A stretch of 41,088 bases of DNA from Alphaproteobacteria bacterium (GTDB taxonomy: Bacteria > Pseudomonadota > Alphaproteobacteria > RF32 > CAG-239): the NCBI GenBank assembly GCA_017475935.1, contig JAFVEP010000070.1, forward strand, positions 1 to 41,088. The letters run 5' to 3'. Every line of letters begins with the position of its first letter. The first letter of the stretch is position 1. Shown piece after piece: positions 1 to 6,678 of this stretch. Both the position numbers and the translations under genes were made by a program. The notes under the pieces are model-generated. The model was not told the DNA's origin and made no database searches. It saw only the letters and a list, made by a program, of their open reading frames with translations.

Positions 1-162
1 GTGGTCCTTTTTTCTTAATTACCGACTACACGATTCTTTTTTTATATGCTACTTTTTTCTTTCACTTAAATTGTTCGGCTTCTGTTTTTATTTTACATAT
101 TTGCTAAAAAATGAAAATTTTTGTTGCATTATTTTTTTTTTGTATTAAAAGGGTGATGTTAA

Positions 163-239
163 CGGAGTGTAGCTCAGCCTGGTAGAGCGCTACGTTCGGG
201 ACGTAGAAGTCGCTGGTTCGAATCCCGTCACTCCGACCA
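163..239 (+). tRNA. tRNA-Pro (CGG)
   Basis: A complete 77-nt cloverleaf with an encoded CCA end. The acceptor strand CGGAGTG (163-169) pairs with CACTCCG (229-235), followed by discriminator A and CCA. The anticodon loop reads TTCGGGA, giving anticodon CGG, and the T arm contains GGTTCGAATCC. A Rho-independent terminator follows within 15 nt. This decodes CCG proline codons; the first G-C pairs and the loop are typical of bacterial tRNA-Pro. Confidence 0.97.
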
Positions 240-250
240 ACATAAAAAAG

Positions 251-274
251 GCCGCCTTTATGGCGGTTTTTTTT
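251..274 (+). terminator. Terminator of tRNA-Pro
   Basis: The stem CCGCC (252-256) / GGCGG (262-266) with a 5-nt loop is followed by eight T residues (267-274). Confidence 0.85.
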
Positions 275-275
275 A

Positions 276-437
276 TGTTAACCGCGAAGCGGGGGGAAGC
301 GAACCAGCGAGAAGCTGGTTTGACTACAAGCGAAAGGCGGACTTAAAGGACGCCGGTCGGCATTGCCGATGAGCGCAGTGAAAACGCGAACACGTATGTG
401 TGAAGCGGAGTAATCCCGGAACGTTGACCAACTATAT
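276..437 (+). other. GC-rich hairpin-dense noncoding patch (candidate ncRNA or repeat)
   Basis: This patch is clearly richer in G and C than its surroundings and holds several short inverted repeats: CCGC/GCGG (282-292), ACCAGC/GCTGGT (303-319) and TCGGCA/TGCCGA (357-369). It has no convincing reading frame with a ribosome binding site. It lies between the tRNA-Pro terminator and a second terminator at 438-473 that faces the same way, so it may be transcribed by itself or by read-through. It could be a small RNA, a palindromic repeat of the kind found in alphaproteobacterial genomes, or debris from integration next to a tRNA. The sequence alone does not decide. Confidence 0.4.
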
Positions 438-473
438 AACATAGAAAGTGTATACCTTCTATGTTATTTTTTT
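438..473 (+). terminator. Rho-independent terminator
   Basis: A perfect 9-bp stem, AACATAGAA (438-446) with TTCTATGTT (457-465), has a 10-nt loop and is followed by an A and seven T residues. The T tract lies on the + side, so it ends rightward transcription from the tRNA-Pro/GC-rich patch side. Confidence 0.7.
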
Positions 474-513
474 ATTCAGAATAATTTAATTATATTTTTC
501 AATGAGATACCAT

Positions 514-615
514 TTAGTTTTGATAACTACCGGCAAAATTTTCTAAAACCTTGACGACTTCCGGCTTAAATGATGGGCGGTCTTTGCGTTTTTCAAGCGT
601 ATAGCCGGTATTGAC
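514..615 (-). pseudogene. Possible C-terminal remnant of a lost gene
   Basis: On the minus strand a frame is open for 33 codons from 615 down to a TAA at 516-514. It is preceded directly by an in-frame TGA and has no start codon. The reading (GYTLEKRKDRPSFKPEVV, then KVLENFAGSYQN) has the amphipathic, charged look of a real protein C-terminus rather than AT-rich noise. It may be the tail of a gene whose front was lost when the neighbouring S41 peptidase region arrived. I do not recognise the family, and a 33-codon open stretch can also occur by chance. Confidence 0.3.
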
Positions 616-676
616 TCAATTTTATATATGTGGTAATCTATATAATATATGTGATAACCTGTATAAAGGTAACAAA

Positions 677-2263
677 ATGGCAACGCAAAAAGACATAGAT
701 ACAGCTTTTCAGATGATTGTTATGTCGGCATCTGATATAGATATGGCGTTGCCTAAGCCACCTAAAGCCGATAATGAGAAATTAACAATAGAAGAACAGC
801 GAAAAATGTTGGCTGTATTTGCACGCTACATCAGTGAAGGACATCCGGGATTTGCCTCTGTTAATGCCCAAAATATTACATTTCCGGAGGAAGTAAAAAA
901 TAAATTCAAATCCGAATTCGTTAAATTATTTTTAACTTCAAAAGATGAACGCACTGTTTCAGAAATGGGAAAAGAACTGTTCAAGTTTGCAAAAAAATAT
1001 CTGCCTGATAATCATTTTAATGTATACAGCACAAGTGGTGTACCAATCGGTATGACTTTAAGTAAAGAAGAACATACGGCATTCAAAAAGGAGCTTGATA
1101 CTTATTTACAAAATCCGGATATTGATACATCACAGCGTGGTATAATTGAACATTTGTATGCCGAGCGCAATCAAGTTGGAAAAAATATATTTAATGATGA
1201 TGAAATAGAGATTTTAAAGCAAAATGGTGCTGAAATTTTAGCTGATAAAAAAGGGCAAACTTGGCGAATGACGAAAATTAATCGCCAAGGGGAAAATATT
1301 ATGATAATTGGAATGTCTCGCTTTGCCGCTATGGATAATGATGGCAACTTGAATGAAGATTTGATTAAAGATTTTACAGCGTTGGCTAAAGAATTTTCAA
1401 AACAAGAATATAAAGATTGCGATAATCTTGTTTTGGATTTACGTGGCAATGGTGGTGGTTGGCCATATATTGGAGATTATATGGCCAGAACATTATATGG
1501 CAACACAGTTTCCACCGAACCCCAAGGACATATTAAGATGGATACTTTGGCGGCGAAATTAAGCTATGCTTATATGGCGCAAGATGACTATAAAAAATAT
1601 GAAAATAAAATAGAAAGATTAGGATTAACTCACGACAAACAAAACACTCAATATAGTGAGCTTAATAAACCGTGGTCTGAAGAATATCCATTTAATCCTG
1701 AACTGGGGTATAAAAAGCCAATTTTACTTTTAACTGACCAAAATACTGGTTCAAACGCAGAGGTAACAATCGGACGTTTGCGAGAACATCCGTATGTTCG
1801 CACAATCGGTGACCATAGCTGTGGTGTAGTGCAATATCATCCGGCAGCAACACCAAAAGCCTCTATTCCTCTGCCTTATGGCTTGAAAATCGCCGTACCT
1901 CCGGAAGGATTTACAGGTCCGAACGGCGAACGATTGGAAGGAATTGGCTATCAGCCGGATTATCCGGTAGAAAGAGGAAAAGATGCCTTAATTGCGGGAT
2001 TAGAAAATCTGACTGGCATAAAACAAGATATTTTACAACATTTACCATCTGAAAAAAAGGTTGAGACATTAGCCAAACGAGAATCTAAAGTTGATGAAAC
2101 AACAGCCCTTAATCGTAAAAGTATCGGCAATAATAAACCATCTATATTGGCCGCTTTTAATGAATTAGTCGCTGTAACGGAAACGATACCGCAATTGAAA
2201 CAGCAAAATAACGGACTGTTATACAATCAATATAGAAGTAATTCAAATATGCTAGACATCTAA
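677..2263 (+). CDS. S41 family peptidase (tail-specific protease fold), no signal peptide
   Basis: A predicted serine protease of the S41 (C-terminal processing / tricorn-core) family. The core is visible as DLRGNGGG (Asp254 onward), the conserved S41 glycine-rich strand, and TDQNTGSNAEV, where Ser359 is the likely nucleophile. A family-typical stretch follows: a Gly-Asp-His-Ser-Cys-Gly segment, PLPYGLKIAVPPEG, and a GxxPDYPV end. The start is ATG 677, with an AAAGG-type ribosome site 6 nt upstream; an in-frame TTG at 611 would add 22 residues but has no such site. Unlike usual Ctp proteases, no signal peptide and no clear PDZ domain are seen, so it probably works in the cytoplasm. About 180 N-terminal residues and about 80 C-terminal residues lie outside the recognisable core. 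It stands alone between noncoding stretches. Its natural substrate cannot be inferred. Confidence 0.8.
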   Translation: MATQKDIDTAFQMIVMSASDIDMALPKPPKADNEKLTIEEQRKMLAVFARYISEGHPGFASVNAQNITFPEEVKNKFKSEFVKLFLTSKDERTVSEMGKELFKFAKKYLPDNHFNVYSTSGVPIGMTLSKEEHTAFKKELDTYLQNPDIDTSQRGIIEHLYAERNQVGKNIFNDDEIEILKQNGAEILADKKGQTWRMTKINRQGENIMIIGMSRFAAMDNDGNLNEDLIKDFTALAKEFSKQEYKDCDNLVLDLRGNGGGWPYIGDYMARTLYGNTVSTEPQGHIKMDTLAAKLSYAYMAQDDYKKYENKIERLGLTHDKQNTQYSELNKPWSEEYPFNPELGYKKPILLLTDQNTGSNAEVTIGRLREHPYVRTIGDHSCGVVQYHPAATPKASIPLPYGLKIAVPPEGFTGPNGERLEGIGYQPDYPVERGKDALIAGLENLTGIKQDILQHLPSEKKVETLAKRESKVDETTALNRKSIGNNKPSILAAFNELVAVTETIPQLKQQNNGLLYNQYRSNSNMLDI

Positions 2264-2747
2264 TTTAACGATGTTAGTATAAACTATCTATCTAAAATAT
2301 ATTTTCAATAAAATGGTTTTTGGTGTCCTAGCATGCTTACCAATGCATACATATAGGATAAGGATAAAATATAAATTGCAAAAATCAACTCAAAAAGCAA
2401 TCTACAAGTATCTTTTATTAAAAATAAATATATTACTTTCGAGGTTCGCGACAAAAGAGTGGGTGTCCGGAATGGTAGTAAAAACGTGTCCACGTGGTAA
2501 AACACCTTAAAATACAATCTTTGTGACACCATCAAAAAAGGTATCTTTTTCCTGATTTAGCGGTGGTGTGCCCGACCAAACTTAACAAGTCGTCACAAAT
2601 GGCGGTTTTTTTTATTTACAAGCAATGCGGTTTAATATCTTATAAAATAGGTAGAAAATCCATAATAATAGTGTCAAATACTTTTTTGTTTTTATCTTTC
2701 CTTATATTAACATCTTGATGAAAAAAATATGGTGTGATATTTGATTA
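2264..2747. other. Gene-poor intergenic region
   Basis: I see no supported gene here. Short open frames on both strands lack ribosome sites and look like chance. The stretch 2440-2610 is richer in G and C than its flanks and ends in TGGCGG plus eight T (2600-2613), matching the 3' half of the tRNA-Pro terminator but without its 5' arm. A CGACCA string (2572-2577) stands upstream, as at the tRNA-Pro 3' end. This may be a decayed copy of the tRNA-Pro tail, but the match is too short to be sure. Confidence 0.4.
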
Positions 2748-2777
2748 TATAATCTCTCTTTTTGAGAGGGGAGTGAA

Positions 2778-2816
2778 ATGTTTTTATGCTACGTTAACGA
2801 TCGTTGCAAGATGTGA
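2778..2816 (+). CDS. Possible 12-codon leader peptide
   Basis: An ATG at 2778 sits 4-5 nt behind a strong AGGGGAG ribosome site and opens a 12-codon frame (MFLCYVNDRCKM) ending with TGA at 2814. It holds two Cys codons. A TATAAT box (2748-2753) and a small CTCTC/GAGAG hairpin (2754-2768) lie just upstream, and the flavoprotein gene begins 52 nt downstream. It could be a translated leader for that unit, or a chance frame. No terminator or anti-terminator pair was found between it and the gene. Confidence 0.25.
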   Translation: MFLCYVNDRCKM

Positions 2817-2868
2817 ACGGCATTCTGTATAAGGCATTGGGATCAACAAAAAACAAAAGGGGAAATGG

Positions 2869-3537
2869 ATGAGCAAGCTTATGATTATTAACGGCAGTCC
2901 GCGTAAAAATTTTAATACGGCAAAATTACTGAAAGAGGCGGCAAAAGGTGCCGAATCCGTCGGTGCGGAAGTTGAAACGGTTAATTTGTATGATTTAAGT
3001 TACAAAGGATGTATCAGCTGTTTGATTTGTAAGCGCAAAGGCAATGATACCAACGGATTATGTTTTTACAAAGATGACTTGCGTCCTGTTTTGGAAAAAT
3101 GTTTGCATGCGGATGCTGTGATTATCGGTTCGCCGGTGTATCACTCTTATCCGAGCGGGATGTGCCGTGCGTTTATGGAGCGGTTTATGTTTCCGGCGCA
3201 CACGTACATGAAAGATGAAACAACCGGTGGGATGAAACGTGTTTTGGATCATACTCTGCCGACAGCGATGATTATGACAATGAATGCAACGGAAAGTTGG
3301 TTTAACAACAGTAACTATCATACGATTTTAGATGAAAATGTTGATAGCTTGCGGCATGTTTTCGGCTATTCGGAAGCCTTATATGCTTTTGATACTTTTC
3401 AATACACGGACTATGCAAAATATGACTGTGATTACTTTGACGCCGATCATAAAGCCAAAGTGCGCGATGAGCAATTTCCGATTTCTATGCAGAAAGCCTA
3501 TGAACTCGGCAAACGCTTGGCTGTAATGAAAAAATGA
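2869..3537 (+). CDS. Flavodoxin-fold NAD(P)H-dependent oxidoreductase with four-Cys cluster (iron-sulfur flavoprotein type)
   Basis: A predicted FMN-binding reductase of the NADPH-dependent FMN reductase / iron-sulfur flavoprotein group. The N-terminus MSKLMIINGSPRKNFNTAKL is the phosphate-binding loop of the flavodoxin fold, and ADAVIIGSPVYHSYPSG is the second flavin loop. Between them, Cys48, Cys51, Cys54 and Cys65 form CxxCxxC-x10-C, which resembles the compact Fe4S4 motif of these flavoproteins, though the last spacing is longer than the 4-7 residues I recall as usual. The start at 2869 is preceded by AGGGG with good spacing; an ATG at 2865 is out of frame. It is followed 19 nt later by a rubredoxin-like gene, which suggests electron transfer between the two. 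Its physiological substrate is unknown. Confidence 0.85.
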   Translation: MSKLMIINGSPRKNFNTAKLLKEAAKGAESVGAEVETVNLYDLSYKGCISCLICKRKGNDTNGLCFYKDDLRPVLEKCLHADAVIIGSPVYHSYPSGMCRAFMERFMFPAHTYMKDETTGGMKRVLDHTLPTAMIMTMNATESWFNNSNYHTILDENVDSLRHVFGYSEALYAFDTFQYTDYAKYDCDYFDADHKAKVRDEQFPISMQKAYELGKRLAVMKK

Positions 3538-3556
3538 TTCAAGAAAGGACTTAACG

Positions 3557-3802
3557 ATGAAAATACAAGCTGTAAAATTCAGAAAAGACGGTTTTATGAA
3601 TCAATCATTCGCCTTTGGCGGAGAAGAAGGTGCTGAAAAATTTGATCCGTCAGTTAAATATCGTTCTGGTTTGCAAAATTATGTGATTGATACCGGCGAT
3701 GAGGCTCACGGAATTAAGGTCGGCACAGCGTTTGAGGACTTGCCGATAGATTGGCGCTGTCCACGTTGCAAACAAACAAAAGAAAAATTCAATGCCGCCT
3801 AA
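3557..3802 (+). CDS. Rubredoxin-like protein lacking the first CxxC knuckle
   Basis: An 81-residue protein whose second half reads HGIKVGTAFEDLPIDWRCPR followed by CKQTKEKF, matching the C-terminal half of rubredoxin (GTxFEDLPDDWxCPxCGxxKxxF). Cys68 and Cys71 form the second metal knuckle. The first knuckle (YxCxxCGYIYD in rubredoxins) is absent: the sequence goes from NYVIDTGDEA directly into the conserved part, and there are no other cysteines. A normal rubredoxin FeS4 site therefore cannot form within one chain; a dimer-shared site, another metal or loss of metal are possible. AAGGA stands before the ATG. It lies 19 nt behind the flavoprotein gene and is probably co-transcribed. Confidence 0.75.
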   Translation: MKIQAVKFRKDGFMNQSFAFGGEEGAEKFDPSVKYRSGLQNYVIDTGDEAHGIKVGTAFEDLPIDWRCPRCKQTKEKFNAA

Positions 3803-3843
3803 AATTTGCAGTAAGATTATGAATTGTTTGTTGTTAAAAAAAT

Positions 3844-3864
3844 CGCCTTAACGGCGGTTTTTTT
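3844..3864 (+). terminator. Terminator after the flavoprotein/rubredoxin-like unit
   Basis: The stem CGCC (3844-3847) / GGCG (3853-3856) with a short loop is followed by a run of seven T. Confidence 0.6.
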
Positions 3865-3906
3865 ATGAAACATTTTTGTGCGGCGAATCTATGATGTTTG
3901 GATAAA

Positions 3907-3935
3907 AAAATACCTGCGAACCAGGCAGGTATTTT
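3907..3935 (-). terminator. Terminator of the DUF2934-like gene (bidirectional shape)
   Basis: A perfect 11-bp stem, AAAATACCTGC (3907-3917) with GCAGGTATTTT (3925-3935), has a 7-nt loop. The minus-strand side continues into T residues, fitting termination of the leftward gene at 3952-4188; the A/T ends make it able to work in both directions. Confidence 0.75.
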
Positions 3936-3951
3936 CAGAAATGCGTCTTTC

Positions 3952-4188
3952 TTATTTTTTCTTGGCAGCAACTTTTTTTGCAGTACTTGTGGCGCTGGCT
4001 TTAGTGCTTGATTTCGACGTAGTCTTGGTTGTTTTTGTTTTAGAACATTTGCAAGAGCAATTCTGCGAACCATACAGCTGATTGATTGCCATATTCCAGA
4101 AATATTCATCCTGACCGCTCGGACAACCGGCATTCTGCCAATTATAGTAAGCGGCTAAACGGATGTTATTTTCGTTGTATTTAGTCAT
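3952..4188 (-). CDS. Small DUF2934-like protein with a Lys/Ser/Thr/Ala-rich tail
   Basis: A 78-residue protein in two parts. Residues 8-40 (IRLAAYYNWQNAGCPSGQDE, then YFWNMAINQL) resemble the DUF2934 helix pair, an IRxxAYxxWxxxGxPxGxxxxxW pattern of unknown function. Residues 42-50 carry a CSCKC cluster, and the last 28 residues are almost only K, T, S and A, ending AAKKK, like a histone-H1 or AlgP-type tail. This suggests nucleic-acid or nucleoid association, which is an inference from composition. A GGAG ribosome site lies 8 nt before the ATG and a strong terminator follows, so the gene is likely real and monocistronic. Confidence 0.7.
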   Translation of the reverse strand: MTKYNENNIRLAAYYNWQNAGCPSGQDEYFWNMAINQLYGSQNCSCKCSKTKTTKTTSKSSTKASATSTAKKVAAKKK

Positions 4189-4360
4189 TTTAATTCTCCA
4201 AATAATAAATTCAAAACAACTTAATTATATACATTTTTTCCTTATCGTCAATAGGTGAAGTGAATTAAATGACAAGATATATGTTTTTTTAATTTTACGT
4301 CTGTTTTTTTCAAAATCTTGCCATTATATTGTGGTATATTTAACTTAAAAACTTTGCGTT

Positions 4361-4392
4361 TCGGCTAACTATTTTGCTTGCAATTTAGCCGA
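4361..4392 (+). promoter_or_regulatory. Inverted repeat in the glg operon leader
   Basis: TCGGCTAA (4361-4368) and TTAGCCGA (4385-4392) form a perfect 8-bp inverted repeat with a 16-nt loop, about 75 nt before glgB. It could be an operator or a leader hairpin. No T run follows, so it is not an ordinary terminator. No convincing promoter pair with normal spacing was found beside it. Confidence 0.35.
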
Positions 4393-4465
4393 TAAGTTTA
4401 TATAGATGTATAAGATGCTTTGCAAAGCCTCGTGGTATTATTTCGCATGATTGTAAGAGGAGTTT

Positions 4466-6667
4466 ATGATGGATAATTTGTTGGTCAAAGAAGAAATTGA
4501 TGCTATTGTGAATGGTGATCATGGTAATGTTTTTGCTGTGCTTGGTATTCATCGCGACAAGGGATCAAAAAAAGTTTTTATCCGCGTATATAATCCGTTT
4601 GCAAAAAATATAGAAGTTTTGGATGCCCGAAAAAGAAGTATGGGCAAAATGGAAAAAATTGATGAACGGGGCTTTTTCCAGCTTAATACAGATAAAACGG
4701 AAGATTTTGCTTATTCGTTGCGCATTACAAATGATCAGGGACATGTTTATGAACAAGAAGATGTCTATCGCTTTTCTTCGGTGATCGGTGATATCGACGA
4801 ATATTTATTTGCACAAGGTAATCATCGGGAAATCTATAAAAAACTCGGTGCGCATGTGACGGAAATTGACGGCGTGAAAGGGGTTGGTTTTGCGGTTTGG
4901 GCGCCGAATGCCAAACGTGTTTCCGTGGTCGGAAATTTCAATAATTGGGACGGACGCGTGCATGTGATGCGCCGCCATATCAGTTGCGGTATCTTGGATA
5001 TTTTTATTCCGCAGATCGGAGAAGGCGAATATTATAAATTTGAAATTAAAACGCAGGAAAATTACATTCTATCCAAAGCAGATCCTTTTGCAACATTTGC
5101 AGAAATTCGTCCGAAAACGGCCTCGATTGTTTTTGATATCAACCACTATCAATGGCATGACGAAGATTGGATAAACTATCGCAGAACCTGCAATACTTAT
5201 GACAAGCCGATGTCAATTTATGAAGTTCATTTGGGATCTTGGCGCCGGAAAGGCGAGAATGGAAGTGAGTTTTTAACTTATCGCGAATGTGCTGATCGGC
5301 TGGTGCCGTATGTCAGCAATATGGGGTTTACGCATGTGGAGTTTATGCCGCTGTGCGAACATCCTTTGGATGCTTCGTGGGGTTATCAGATTACAGGATT
5401 GTTTGCGCCGACTTCGCGCTTTGGTAATCCCGATGATTTCAGATATATGATTGACAAATTCCATCAGGCCGGTATCAGTGTGATTATGGATTGGGTTCCG
5501 GCGCATTTTCCGAAAGATGCACACGGGTTGGCTGAATTTGACGGAACATGTCTTTATGAACATGCGGATCCGCGGTTGGGTGAACAAAAAGATTGGGGAA
5601 CCAAAGTTTATAATTACGGGCGCACGGAAGTAAGTAATTTTTTATGTGCCAGTGCGCTTTACTGGCTGAAAGAATTTCATATTGACGGATTGCGTGTTGA
5701 TGCGGTTGCTTCCATGTTATATCTGGACTATTCGCGTAAAAACGGCGAGTGGATTCCTAATGTTTACGGCGGTAATGAAAACTTGGAGGCGATTGCGTTT
5801 ATCCGCAAGATGAATGAGCTTGTTTATACACAGACCGAGGGCTCAATTACGTGTGCCGAAGAATCAACCGCATTGCCGATGGTTTCCCGACCGATTTCGG
5901 CCGGAGGATTGGGCTTTGGTTATAAATGGAATATGGGGTGGATGAATGATACCCTTAAATACATCAGTCACGAACCTATTCATCGCAAATATCATCATGG
6001 TTTGCTGACGTTTGGTTTGCTTTATGCTTTTAATGAGAATTTTATCTTGCCGATTTCGCATGATGAAGTTGTCCACGGTAAAGGTTCGATGTTGGGAAAA
6101 ATGCCCGGAGATGAATGGCAAAAGTTTGCCAACTTGCGCGCTTACTACGGCTTTATGTGGACACATCCGGGGAAAAAATTGCTGTTCATGGGTAATGAAT
6201 TTGCTCAAGATTGGGAGTGGAACAGTGATGAAAGTCTGCGTTGGCACCTTTTGGATTATCCGATGTATAAAGGTATGCAAAATTGTGTGCGTGACTTAAA
6301 CTTGATGTATAAAGGAAATGCTCCGCTGTATGAAGAAGATTTTGACTCGTGCGGTTTTGAATGGTTGGATTATGCCGATTGCGACGACAGCGTGATCTCC
6401 TTTGTACGTAAAGCACATCATGCCGATGATTATTTGATTGTGGTGTGCAATTTTACACCTGTTGTTCGTCATGGTTATCGGGTCGGGGTTTACGAACCTT
6501 GTGCCTATCAAGAGATCTTTAACAGTGATGATAAAAGTTATTGGGGAAGCGGTGTCAGAAATGAAGGACCGCAGCAGGCGAAAAATTATGGCGTGAATGG
6601 CCGGCCGTATAGTTTGGAATTGGTTCTGCCGCCTTTATCAACAATCGTTTTGAAGCCGATCAGATAG
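4466..6667 (+). CDS. glgB: 1,4-alpha-glucan branching enzyme
   Basis: Glycogen branching enzyme (GH13), which cuts alpha-1,4 chains and re-attaches them through alpha-1,6 links in the cytoplasm. The 733-residue length is normal for GlgB with two N-terminal beta domains: an extra N-terminal domain (1-110) and the CBM48-type module around WAPNAKRVSVVGNFNNW. Catalytic residues are visible: Asp412 in GLRVDAVASM, Glu465 in CAEESTA and Asp533 in SHDEVVHG; their spacing (53 and 68 residues) equals that of E. coli GlgB D405/E458/D526. The tandem ATGs at 4466 and 4469 share one AGGAG site, and the second has the better spacing. glgX follows 11 nt later and malQ after that, forming one operon. Confidence 0.97.
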   Translation: MMDNLLVKEEIDAIVNGDHGNVFAVLGIHRDKGSKKVFIRVYNPFAKNIEVLDARKRSMGKMEKIDERGFFQLNTDKTEDFAYSLRITNDQGHVYEQEDVYRFSSVIGDIDEYLFAQGNHREIYKKLGAHVTEIDGVKGVGFAVWAPNAKRVSVVGNFNNWDGRVHVMRRHISCGILDIFIPQIGEGEYYKFEIKTQENYILSKADPFATFAEIRPKTASIVFDINHYQWHDEDWINYRRTCNTYDKPMSIYEVHLGSWRRKGENGSEFLTYRECADRLVPYVSNMGFTHVEFMPLCEHPLDASWGYQITGLFAPTSRFGNPDDFRYMIDKFHQAGISVIMDWVPAHFPKDAHGLAEFDGTCLYEHADPRLGEQKDWGTKVYNYGRTEVSNFLCASALYWLKEFHIDGLRVDAVASMLYLDYSRKNGEWIPNVYGGNENLEAIAFIRKMNELVYTQTEGSITCAEESTALPMVSRPISAGGLGFGYKWNMGWMNDTLKYISHEPIHRKYHHGLLTFGLLYAFNENFILPISHDEVVHGKGSMLGKMPGDEWQKFANLRAYYGFMWTHPGKKLLFMGNEFAQDWEWNSDESLRWHLLDYPMYKGMQNCVRDLNLMYKGNAPLYEEDFDSCGFEWLDYADCDDSVISFVRKAHHADDYLIVVCNFTPVVRHGYRVGVYEPCAYQEIFNSDDKSYWGSGVRNEGPQQAKNYGVNGRPYSLELVLPPLSTIVLKPIR

Positions 6668-6678
6668 ACGAGGGATAG

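Noticed and set aside
611-676. Longer S41 peptidase start at 611.
   Set aside because: This is a TTG codon without a ribosome site, and it lies at the edge of the minus-strand remnant; ATG 677 has a good site.
2305-2535. Overlapping short frames on both strands (2313-2510 plus, 2305-2535 minus).
   Set aside because: Neither has a ribosome site or protein-like composition; both lie in AT-rich DNA.
2564-2613. Possible attachment-site copy of the tRNA-Pro 3' end.
   Set aside because: Only CGACCA and the TGGCGG-T8 terminator half match; the T arm is not present and no integrase gene is found.
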